From Phoronis australis (taxonomy: Eukaryota > Phoronida > Phoronidae), in contig NMRA01000232.1 in NCBI GenBank assembly GCA_002633005.1, positions 64,001 through 128,000 on the forward strand: a DNA stretch of 64,000 nucleotides. The letters are read 5' to 3'. The position numbers were made by a program, and so were the translations under genes. The notes under the pieces are model-generated. The model was given only the letters and a program-made list of their open reading frames with translations. It did not search any database and was not told where the DNA came from. Below are positions 13,901 through 23,707 of this stretch, piece after piece (the first letter of the stretch is position 1; each line of letters starts with the position of its first letter).

Positions 13901-16900
13901 GATAGGATGAACAGCAAACAACATGGCCGCTAGAAAACTGACGGTCTTTGTGAAGAACATGCAACACATTCTGAAATAGAAAGAAAGCACAGCGTGTAAC
14001 TGATGGACTGTACTGTGTACAACGCTCTGTCCTGGATTGCAGAAAACACATGACAAGAAGTCCATTGTACACATCTGCCAAAGGTAAATGGACAAAATTC
14101 CGTTTCCCAGTTATGATGGCAATTCTACTTACAGTGAAAGTTACTGCTGATGTCCTATTATTCTGTTAAAATCTCAACTATAGAACAGTCGTATAACCAT
14201 AACTTCCGTACTGTAAACTACTCATCATTCTCAATAGCGACAGACTTGTACTAAGAACATCATTTTGCTTGTGCTCAGCCACCATGTCAAGGAATTCCAG
14301 ATCATTTTGTGAGATTTCTTGACAGATATTGTGGCTAACAAAATGCCACAAACACACGCACATACATTCACAGACTCAATGAATAGCAATGCCATATGAT
14401 TTTATTGATATCCAAAGTTACCCATCACTTCACAACATGAAATCTTTACAATCGTGCCAAAAAGAATACCTCGGCAGCAGCCCTTACAGAGACCTTGGTT
14501 TTTCATTTTCAAAAACAGATCAAGGACAAGGCAAAGCATTGAAATGAGCCCACTACTGTAGTATTAACCAATCATATGCTTCTAGGGGTGTTTAGTAGTG
14601 TCAGAAATAGCCACTAGGTGAGACAGAATATGTCTCGCATTATTGTCTCCCAAATAAAAACCTATTTGCCTAATTTCCTGAAGATGAGACAAAAGAAAAT
14701 AAAATTGCCGCTAGGTGGCACAGCGGTAGATGGATCAACCTGAAACTTGCAAAGGAATCATCTCTTGTCACATTCAAAGATACATTTGCCAAATTTCACA
14801 ATTATCCTGCAAAGGGGTAAAGAAGATATAGCCAAGGGGGTGCCAAAGTACTCCGCCTGGCCTTTTCTGCAAGAACACATCTACCACACATCTGAAGTTG
14901 GGTTGGTCTGAAATTAGTTGTCATCTGTCGTCAGCTTCTTTGAAACATATATGCCAAGTCTCATTATGATCCCAAGAAGGGATTAGGAGATACTGCAGCA
15001 GATGCGTACGCCAAGGCTGAGATGACACCAATGAAAATCAAACAAAATTTCACTTTCCATTTTTGTAAATTAGCAAATTCTGCTTTACTATTTCAAAACT
15101 GATAAAAACATAAAAATGAGCTTGGAATTGCATTTCATTTTTTCTGCTGAATCGTGTCACAGCTACATTATACAGACAACACAGAAAAAGACCAGTGCCA
15201 CCTTCAGACAGAATTAACAACTACTTGAAAATATCTACTGCAAATTGAGCATGGATTGCTTTGTTGATTTTTTTTAATGGTGGATTACACTTTTCGTAAT
15301 TAACGACCAAAAATAATAAAATTAAAGCATCTGCTATTGAATGGAACTTTACTCAGTAACGATAAATATTTTCTGAAAATACAAAGCAAGTGCAATTTAT
15401 TTTTGACTTAATTACAATTTTCCATAAATTGACTCTTGTGACTATGTGTTTTCACCGCAATTTAGCAAAAAGAAAGGTACATTCATAGCAAAAAATGGTA
15501 TCAACCCCATCCACCTACACCCCCCACAGGCCACCACCTCTCGTTGCCTCTGTCTCAAATAGCCAAAACTATTACTTTGTGCCAATTCAAATCACAGAAT
15601 AAAAAACGACAGAGAAATTGAATCAAATACCAGTAATTTGTTTACCTGACTTATCAACGTTGTATCCGTCTCTCATGGCCTTCAGCTTGACTGGTGATGT
15701 TTTTATTGTTCTGGCTAATAGGTGACATTTTAACCACTGCCTGTGTGACTTACAGGTGATTGCAACCTCAAGGGGATTTTTTAATCACCTGAAGGTAATT
15801 TTTCGACCTTACAAGGAAAATAACGTATTATTTTCAATTATGTTTTTCAGAAAGGAATAAAGCTAATATTTGGCCTTAAAACGAGGCACTGCAGGCCCTG
15901 TGTAAACACCAAACCAACATGGACATTTTCGCACATATTTCTATTTCAGATACCCTCCACCACCTGAAAGCACAGTGATCCGACTAGATCAGATCTACTT
16001 CTCTCCAATAGACTCACATACAACATTTTGCTTAGCTGACAAAAATGTTCCAAATGGTCAAATCTGATGTTAAAATGTGCATAAAACATATGCAGTAGTT
16101 TTGAAGTACCCCCCACTGACACCACATTCTTACAATAGAAAGTCTAAATTAGTTTTTTTCAAAAACAACCATCCTCAATGAAGCCTCCATCAACTCACCT
16201 GTAATACAAGATGCAGACAGTAGCGTGTAACAATACGTTCACCAAGTGATACCCGTACGGCTCCAACTCTCCCCACAAATAGTTCAGGCGAAATGTCAAC
16301 ACACACAGAGGTCGGTAAGACTTGTGACTTTTCTCCTAAAAATAATAGCAGACGTGAAAGCACTTAAAATTGGAAGCAAACTACCAGTAATGTTTTTTAT
16401 CAGAAGATAACTTTCAACCACCATGCAAACATTATTTTCAGGTATGGCTACGGATTCATGACAGGGCCTAGATAGCTTAATCTCAAGTTTTCAGAACATA
16501 CCAGTCGTATCATATGTCAGAAAGGGAATATCGTAACTTTGCATTCCGTATCAACAAAAACAATTTGGAGAAAGTCACTCTAGGGTCTCAATCTAGCTAC
16601 TGCATAAAGCACTGATCAATCATTAGCTACCCTGGGATTGGCTCCTATTGGTACCCAACCTTCAGTTGGAGGTAACAGGTCATACCATGATCCCAACTGA
16701 AGGTCAGAAAGGAGCCACTGCCAGAATAGCTAGCAATTGATGAGCATGCCAAGCCGCAATCAATGACTCGAATGAGAATCTGGCACAGTTATAACTGAGA
16801 TGGAGTGCAAAGTGGCGATATTCCCCGACTTACACGGATTACATGATATATGAGAGGTGCGTTTTAGATAAGCTGGGTCACCAAGACCAAGAAACGATTT

Positions 16901-17409
16901 TCCCAACTTGAGTCTCTGACAATGAAATGAGAGAAATATAACTCTAAGGCCTCATACACACCCTTTAGTTCATGCATCAAAAAATCCAAACAGAAGACAC
17001 CATACTAGTCTCCCAGGATCAAATGTCCACCCATCCAAAGGCCCACCCGTCCAAAGGCCCACCCGTCCAAAGGCCCACACGTCCAAAGGCCCACCCGTCC
17101 AAAGGCCCAGAATGGCTCTCTTCTTGCACTCACGAAAGAGTGTTGTATGGTTGACCTTGCCTTCAAAGTATAAGGACACCTATGAATTAAAGCAAGAAGC
17201 ACCTTTCGAGCAAAACATTTACATACCTTTGCCATGGGTGTGCCCCAAAAGTCGTTCCAGAACAGATTAGCTAGTGGTGTTGAGGGCCTCAAATCTTTGT
17301 TCTCCTTAATGGCTGACATGTCATCAAATACGAACTCACATTGTAGAGAGTTGTAGTAACACACCAGCACCACCACTAGGAGTGCTAGTGCATGCACCAC
17401 GGAACTCAT
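1954..17409 (-). CDS. TMTC3: Protein O-mannosyl-transferase TMTC3 (3' end missing)
   Basis: Fifteen exons, 5' to 3': 17227-17409, 16199-16335, 13889-13970, 12771-12870, 12177-12292, 11296-11468, 10781-11033, 9880-10031, 8273-8494, 7566-7690, 6578-6681, 5911-5993, 4657-4729, 3313-3473, 1954-2074. All phases join in frame, giving 2085 nt or 695 codons. The ATG at 17409 starts a hydrophobic first membrane segment followed by FVFDDMSAI. Diagnostic stretches are [68 protein letters not shown], then TPR repeats ([50 protein letters not shown]). They match TMTC3 rather than TMTC1, 2 or 4. In the family, TMTC3 is a multipass ER protein with luminal TPRs that O-mannosylates cadherins. Vertebrate TMTC3 is about 915 residues, so roughly 200 C-terminal TPR residues are absent here. 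Reading through the 1954 donor would add about 30 codons and stop at 1861. One intron (after 9880) appears to use a GC donor. Confidence 0.95.
2122..2322. mobile_element. MITE-like foldback element
   Basis: The ends form an inverted repeat. The left arm reads CGTATTCGTCCTAAAAGGCG and the right arm, reversed, reads CGTATTCGCCCTAATAGGCG; both continue into CCCATG. A TA dinucleotide flanks each side, as expected for Tc1/mariner-type insertion. It is about 200 bp with no coding capacity, inside the TMTC3 intron upstream of exon 15. Confidence 0.65.
3729..3916. repeat. Tandem repeat, ~44-bp unit, about four copies
   Basis: Four near-identical copies and a short partial fifth share the core TACTGGCCAACCTCAGTGTC. 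The array lies in a TMTC3 intron. A single diverged unit, on the opposite strand, occurs at about 45863-45906 beside a SINE, so the unit belongs to a dispersed repeat. Confidence 0.85.
4227..4471 (-). mobile_element. Short inverted-repeat element with tRNA-like core
   Basis: Bases 4227-4273 and 4420-4471 are inverted copies (TAGTCTTCCTACACGCCATC against TAGTCTTCTATCACGCCATC, continuing into GGTCAC). Between them, on the minus strand at 4302-4370, is a tRNA-like segment with an A-box-like TAGCTCAGTTGACTGGAGCG and a B-box-like GGTTCGAGCCCC. The combination of long terminal inverted repeats and a pol III-type core is unlike a plain SINE. Confidence 0.6.
8588..9097. mobile_element. hAT-like non-autonomous DNA transposon with target-site duplication
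   Basis: Terminal inverted repeats CAGGGCTTGGAAT sit at 8588-8600 and 9085-9097. The direct repeat ATTCAG flanks both sides exactly (8582-8587 and 9098-9103). The element is 510 bp with no transposase. The CAGGG terminus suggests hAT, although the visible duplication is 6 rather than the usual 8 bp. It is inserted in the TMTC3 intron upstream of exon 9. Confidence 0.75.
9480..9660. mobile_element. Inverted-repeat element, same family as 13080-13430
   Basis: The left side (9480-9570, reversed) matches 13130-13200, including the TATTTCCACGCC and TTTAAAATTTACA stretches. The right side (9585-9655) matches 13345-13420 (TCATGTGATGTGGCCAA). The arms are inverted with respect to each other and contain GGTGGCGCGCAGACCAGA. 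This copy lacks the tRNA-like core seen in the 13264 copy. Confidence 0.55.
13080..13430 (+). mobile_element. Composite tRNA-like/inverted-repeat element
   Basis: Two copies of the tail motif (TCAYATGATGTGGCC) flank a tRNA-like segment at 13264-13340. That segment has an A-box-like CAGCTCAGTGGTTACACTAG and a B-box-like GGGTTCAAGTCCC. Parts are shared with 9480-9660 and, more distantly, 4227-4471. It lies in the TMTC3 intron upstream of exon 4. Confidence 0.55.
14590..15030. repeat. Diverged monomer of the CTCF-motif satellite family
   Basis: Contains GCCACTAGGTGAGACA and GCCGCTAGGTGGCACAGCGG. It also has the phrases 'tttcacaattatcctgcaaa' and 'ggagatactgcagcag', which parallel the array at 45100-50190. 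It is a solitary old copy in a TMTC3 intron. Confidence 0.55.
16609..16743. mobile_element. Foldback (hairpin) element in TMTC3 intron 2
   Basis: The left arm (ATTAGCTACCCTGGGATTGG, then CTTCAGTTGG) and the right arm read in reverse (GCTAGCTATTCTGGCAGTGG, then CTTCAGTTGG) pair over most of the length. It is about 135 bp and non-coding. Confidence 0.55.
17034..17109. repeat. Minisatellite, 16-bp unit
   Basis: Nearly five copies of CCAAAGGCCCACCCGT, one with an A for C change. It sits in TMTC3 intron 1 about 120 bp after exon 1. The repeat makes artificial open frames rich in GGPLDGW on the minus strand. Confidence 0.9.
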
Positions 17410-18199
17410 GATGAAAGAGGTATGTAAACCATGACCACAAAATTCTGAAACATAAAAAGTTTAAATTGGATCACATAATCTGGTTACATGACAAGAGTTG
17501 ATTTAAATGGTCCCTAATATAAAACTTCTCTTCTTGCTCGAGAACGACATTATGAAATATGGTTATTAAGTTTATCAAATTGGACCGAAGTCCCATGGTG
17601 CACCATCTTTTACAACAATGAATGTTTTGGTTCATGTTTTTAGGCAGCAAGTTATCGTTCAAAAGAATAGCATTAATATTAAATTGGCTATTGATGATAT
17701 ATTAAAAAAGTCAAAATTTAGGGTCAGGTTAAAATTCTTCAATATGTTCGCTGTAAATTTTTGTAGGTAAATGTCAATCTTTGTGGATGTTTTAAAAGTC
17801 AACTTTCATGGACTTTTTCCAAAGAGCAACTATTTCAAGAAGGGACAACTCTCATATTCATTCAGTAGAAACCTAACCCGCACCACCTTGTACATCACCC
17901 ACAGATTCTTGTACTAAAACTGGTGATTTGGCTTCTGGAATTGCATTTCTCATAAGTTGGGATCATTTTGGCCTCATAAAGTTAAGTTTAACAGTGAGGA
18001 CCTAGGAGCATTTGAGGATTTAATCATGTTTACTGCAACTGTCTCGCATACAGGTCATCAATATCCCTTGGTACCTTTACTAGCACAACACAGGTGAACA
18101 CAAGGTTGTCTCTCATACAGGTTCTCGGCAGCAAATAAATGTTCTACGAAGAATTGGACACCACCTTACGATAAACGGCGGACTTGCCATTTTTCACTC

Positions 18200-19345
18200 T
18201 TTCATCCTTTCAAATTTCAACTACTGCACCCTCTCATGGCAGGTTTGCTTGAAAGAAATTACACTAAAACTAGAAAAACTTCAACACAGAGCCCTCTGTT
18301 TTGTTTACAATGACGACGTTAGCACGCACGAACAACTACTCTCATTAGCTAACAAGCCACCCCTTCATCTACACAGACTTGGACTTATTGCAATAGAAGT
18401 ATTTAAAATCTTTTATTGTGAATCACCCCCAGACACTTCTTTCACATTGAAAGCCTATCTTCAACCGTAACACCTGTAAATTTGGTTACAAGAGTATGTT
18501 AAGAGCATCGCTCTGAGCCCACTAGTGCCATAAATTGCCAAATGTAACGAAGTATTGGCTTGCTTTTGTCTACGTCACCACGAGAATCACCTTTTAATTC
18601 AAACAGCTCCAAATAACACCCGCACACAATGGTGTTCTAGTAAGACCCCTATTCAATACAACCTTTTGTTGTTTGCGCTGGGATCTCGTGGTGACGCAAT
18701 GTAGCACGAAAAGGCAGCTTCATTTGAAGGGTTTACATTTGCGTGATTGAATTCGCATTTTCTTATTTTACTGAGGCTTTGCTAGGACTATCTGGTTAGC
18801 CCAATACATCTAAAATAACAAAATTCCATTGAAGTTAGGCTTTAAAGAAGAAAGAAAATAATTATTCCTTTCTCTACAGCAATCTTTTAGATATTCCTCA
18901 AGTTAAATCTGTCAAATATGGTAAAAAATCTTTTTGCTTCGAGGCTGCTTGGGTCTGGAACAGTCTACCGAATGTGTTGCGCACAACAGAGTCTTTCACT
19001 ATTTTTCGTGGATTGTTTCGGACCTGGACCGGCCCCGAATGCAGCTGTTCTCTTTGCAAACACTCCAGGTTATGCTGTAATTAGTGTATACCATCGTTTC
19101 TTTTATGATTTATCTAGATTATAGCATTTACACGCGTATCAATTATCGTTTATGCTCATTAAACCCTAGTCAATACTTTAGAAATTACGACAACGTAACT
19201 TTTATTTACACTTATATCTCTATGTTATTCTCCACCTTTAGCTTAAGTTCCATTTTCTTCATGTTTCTGTTAAATTTAATGTCGTAAAAATAGCCCAACG
19301 GGCTAATGTTAATCTGTTCTCCGAATAATAAAGATTCTTGTTCTT
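18200..19345 (+). mobile_element. 3' end of a non-LTR retrotransposon (LINE), interrupted
   Basis: Frame one (about 18206-18467) encodes FNYCTLSWQV, LEKLQHRALCFVYND and HLHRLGLIAIEVFKIF, typical of sequence just after the reverse transcriptase palm. The following part (about 18881-19072) encodes KSVKYGKKSFCFEAAWVWNS, FRGLFRTW and a stop. The two are in different frames and separated by about 400 bp. That spacer contains an inverted repeat (ACGTCACCACGAGAATC against ATTGCGTCACCACGAGATCC reversed), so a second element probably jumped in. The 3' tail ends near TTCTTGTTCTTG at about 19345. The copy is dead. Confidence 0.8.
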
Positions 19346-19443
19346 GATTCCTGGAACTTTTATCATCCGCGTCCAAGGTCCAAGGGTACTAGTTGACGGG
19401 GCTTTATTGGTAGATCATCCATTTGTGACTACGCCATTTGAAC

Positions 19444-19500
19444 GGAATCGCGACCCCCCATAAAACCGGCGAGCGTGCTAACCATTCAGCTAAGAGGCTC
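19444..19500 (-). repeat. tRNA-derived SINE head (relic)
   Basis: The minus strand reads GAGCCTCTTAGCTGAATGGT, then TAGCACGCTCGCC, then a B-box-like GGTCGCGATTCCG. This gives A and B boxes at normal spacing. There is no full cloverleaf, so it is a SINE relic and not a tRNA gene. Confidence 0.5.
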
Positions 19501-21409
19501 ATATGATTCACCGGAAGCACATCAACACTAGAATACTGTCACCTGGAAGGCAATCTGGGGCACTGGTCGGATATATAGTGATCCCTGATTTTGAGAACCA
19601 GTTTCGTCCACTGAATAACGGGCCCACAATGGCACTGGTTCTGGTTCTAGAATAAGTGCTAGACTGGACTCAGTAGATTGACAAGAGTAGAGGTCGGCAA
19701 TTACATTGAGCTAGATGCCACAGGCATACAGGGGCGATAGTACATCCCCACAAAAAGTTACGAATTTCAAAATACAGGAAATAAAATCTAATGAAATATG
19801 CATACATGCACATGGAGTTATAATTAACATGTACCATAAGTCTGGGGACGATCCAGTCAGGATAATTTGAACTAATCGATGAAAATCTGTTGCGGTTTGC
19901 TCGAGTTTATCTTACCGGGATCCATTTTGAGGAAGTAACGTGAAATCACGCATGTTGATGAATAAAAAGTCCAAGGGACACAAATCTTACAAATTTCACC
20001 AGATACCTTGCCATGCTATTATGCAAATGTCACGCGCCAGCGTCACGCACTTCGCTCAGTCTCGTGCTAGCCTAACTCACGTCAGTTGAAATACTTTGAG
20101 GTTATTGCGTGCGTAGTGAAAAGTTAATGGGGACCAAAAAAGTGGAGTAGGAATTCTTCTTGTAATTAAGCTTCATCCAAAACATGTAGAAGTAGAAAGG
20201 ACCAATGAAGCTAAGCACTTTTTTAACTGAGTGACAGTTTTAAGTGTGGAATGTATTTTTGACGAGGTGAAAACTCAAAATCAGTTGCCGAATTTGGCCT
20301 ACCGCCCTTTTAAAATACATGGAACGAAATGCGTACAGAAAGCGATGGGAAGTATTGTAGCACCTAACAGGCCAACCGAGAGGTTACATGTTGCCTAGAG
20401 TAGAGCAGTGCCAGTACCAAGGCAGTAGACAAGACAAGAAGACATGCGAGATGAGCCGGAGGACAAGTTTTGCCAGACAAAATCACTGCGCACATAGAGA
20501 TAAGACATAAAATTTATTTGCCCTGAAAACTGTGCGACATTTTGCTTTACACTACCTCAAGCATCCACTAGATGATTATGGTGGCCCGTCAGATTACCAG
20601 ATTACAGATAAATGAACTCGCTTGAAAACCTGTTTGAAGCAGAACGCCGCCATCTTTAAAGCTTTATTACCTCTGAAATTAAAGAGCGTAAGCTTGGGCG
20701 CGCCCAGTCAGAAAATAGTAGTGTTCGTGCCGGCCCCCGCGGCACCGACGCAGTCAAAAATAATTTGCTTCCAATATTCAGTTTTCTGTAAAGCAAATTG
20801 AAACTATTGTAGGTGTAAAGTAGGTTACAACCGAATATGGCTGTGAAATGTAAACTTTGATTATTACATCCATTTGTTGTTATTTTACTCGGAGACTCGG
20901 ATAGCCCGAACTGCATGGCTTCAAGACAAGATTGGCAGTGTAATTAATTTTTAACGTTGGGGCAAGACGAACATGCTGTCTGAAAATACCAATGAGATAT
21001 GTCCTCGAGTCACATGCGAACTGTTAGTAGAGAACCTTAATTGTGAACCGGCGTTAACTAACGTGGCCCACTGCCGGAGTCACGGCTTCAGATTTTTTCA
21101 TTGAATGGTCGGTGCATGCCTTTTGAGAGTAATAAGACAACAGATGACACTCAGTAACGAAATGCAACGCATAGATATCACCGTCGGTTGTGTTCAACCG
21201 AGGATGCTCTGGTGTATATGTAGCCATGCCAGCCGCATAGTCTGGGCCTCCGCAGAGTCCAACATCTGCGGGATCGGACTTTCGTTAGTTTTTGAATTAA
21301 GAAACGACTTATTTCCATACAACGTAAACGCGAAAGTTCCAAAAAGAATTAAACCGGACATACACTCCGCTGATTTAAACCATAGCACTATGGTATTGGC
21401 CAGCTTGTT

Positions 21410-21602
21410 CCCAATTCGAACAACTGAAATACTCCCGTACTAAAACTTTTTCTTCAAAAACACATGCTTCCTTCGTTCAGTTGCCCAAATCGGCAAACTG
21501 GCAATTTTTGAACTGCTAGTGCTCCTGTTTTTACACTGAACGAAGGACTGTTCGGAGAAAAAGTTTGATTACGGGAGTATTTGTTCGAGTTTAAAGGAAT
21601 TT
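21410..21602. mobile_element. Foldback MITE-like element
   Basis: The arms begin TTCGAACAACTGAAATACTC and, reversed from the right end, CTCGAACAAATACTC. Both continue with CCCGTA...AAACTTTTTCT and CCTTCGTTCAGT. About 190 bp in all, and non-coding. Confidence 0.65.
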
Positions 21603-23650
21603 AGGTTGACCCTCTGAAAAGTTTAGTTTCGGGGAGACGATTTCAGAGGCCCGTCGCTTTTCACTTGGATTTGACGTACGGACGGGTTCATATCGTGTCT
21701 TCAAAACTCCATGCAGCAGCATCTTTGAAAATTATTGTTTGGTGATGAGACCCTTTTTTGATAATGTAATTACCACGCAGTATTAAAATACCCCGAGCTA
21801 AAATTCTTAATAAAAACCTGACACAATTATTAACCAAATGGAGTTCATTGATTACACTGACAGAAAATTGATCGCTATCTAATTTGGTTAATGCGAGTTT
21901 GAGTCTAATATCGTTCAAATTTAATCAACTCAAATCGCATTTCAAGGTACGTAATGCTAAGTTTTCCTTCAAAAATATACCAATTCCCAACCAAAAAGAA
22001 AACAATTAGCTGATAATACCATGTTTTACAAAGAAAATGAAATTTCATGACAGCATTATCTTACACAATTTTGAACGCTTTTCAACGGCAGTTGGTTCTG
22101 CATAAGTAAAAACATTTACAATATAAAAAATGTATTGCAGTTTAAAGGCACTCAAACAGACATTTTAAAAGAGCTCTGTAATTGCAATTACATAACGATA
22201 ACTAATCACAAAGTTGCATGTAATTAAAAATTTACAAAGCTGGTCTAAGTTTCATGAAAAGTACTAAGACAGCACAGTTGCTAAAAAGGTTTAGCTAAGT
22301 AATTATGAGCTCATCATAGTCTTGAATTAAGTTGTAGAAATTATTTTAGTGACCGACTGTTCTCTTTTGCTCAAGTGAGATTTAATTATTTTTCAGAAAT
22401 AATTGTGTGAAGGGTAAGACTAAATTTCTGACTTGAGTCATAAGTCACTTTTCATGAACAATACTACGTGAGAAATTTGGTTGAAAAAACATTGAGATCA
22501 CAAGAACGCATCGTTTTTGTTTTCATAACAGGACACTACATCAGCTAATGGCAACAACTAAAAACAGTTTACCAACGATGTCTGTGATAAACATTAAGTT
22601 CCAAAAAACTTAAAATATTCTATAAGTAAACCTTTTCAAGGTTTTGTTGACATGCACACTCATAATTTCTGATAACCTGTTCAAAACGGGAAATTTACAA
22701 CCTTGCGTATGCCTCGTACGTCGTAACGGCTCAGAAACCACTCTTCTAGATTGATACCGAGGAAAACACGTTCTTTCACATTGGGAGGTGAGAAAATAAG
22801 AACCGGCAACAGCCGCCCGGCTCACAATGGCTGGCACAATTCGTTGGAATGGGCAACAAACACATGGGTATCGCACCCGACATGGGAACTTTGCTGTCGG
22901 TGACTTAACCAACCACTGCATGCCTGCACCTGCATCGCCCCTAACAATAATTGCATGCTGGCATAAAAGGGCGAATATAAATAAATTTGAGTATAAACGA
23001 ATAGAAAAACCGTGTGTCCGAAAACGAATGTAGACGTATTTCGGGATGCGACTATTATTTGGATAAATGTCTGCGATTGCGAATGATTTCCAGTTCTGCT
23101 AGCAATCTGTTTCATTTCATCAACAATTCGTTTTTTTGGTGGCTCTTGATTCATAAGTAAGATTTACCTCAGCTTGTATATGGCGACTGAATCACCCTTT
23201 GATTAGTTCCAATTCTCCTAGCAACTGAGTGACGACACAAGCAGATTTTTATCAACATATGACCACGCAGCAAACAATGTATCGGGCGCTTTCAAAGTGA
23301 GTAGTGCTAATTGTCTGACGAAAGTGATAACAACGAAGTCGACATCATTGAAACGGAGAGAATACGAATATTGGTAAGGTTCCGTACTATGGAAAAACGT
23401 TTGAAGGCGTTTCAAAAACGTTTGAAGGCGTTTCATTCTAATAATTACCTACGCCATTGAAAAGCAGCACACGATTTCCCAATCACCCATTGCCGATTCA
23501 CTGCTTATGACGTCAAATGGTGGACAATAAATAAGGTGTGAGTCGCTGAGAGTTTAGAAAGGCGACTGAACCTCTTGGTATTAGAAATTAATAAACCCAC
23601 TAATGAAATACTTTTTGATTAGCATTGACCCCGGGATTTGTGTTTTGACA

Positions 23651-23656
23651 TTTATT
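23651..23656 (-). promoter_or_regulatory. Polyadenylation signal of the ADAM10-like gene
   Basis: AATAAA on the minus strand, 52 bases after the stop codon ending at 23708. It is the first canonical signal downstream. Confidence 0.65.
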
Positions 23657-23707
23657 TAATATCTATTATCGACAATCGCCATTGACGATTTTCATGAACT
23701 GAATTAT

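Larger units (their letters stand above)
17410..23650. other. Intergenic region between TMTC3 and the ADAM10-like gene
   Basis: No gene is supported here. The TMTC3 promoter must lie just right of 17409, but I see no TATA box or clear initiator. Contents are a broken LINE (18200-19345), a tRNA-like relic (19444-19500), a foldback element (21410-21602) and a 20-bp duplication at 23394-23435. The open frame at 21105-21443 overlaps the foldback element and resembles nothing. Confidence 0.5.

Noticed and set aside
17005-17226. Extension of TMTC3 exon 1 past the donor at 17226
   Set aside because: The extension runs into the 16-bp minisatellite, while the GTATGT donor joins in phase to the conserved SHKSYRPL exon.
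21105-21443. 112-codon open frame on the + strand
   Set aside because: It overlaps a foldback element and its protein resembles nothing; another frame is open antisense in the same stretch.
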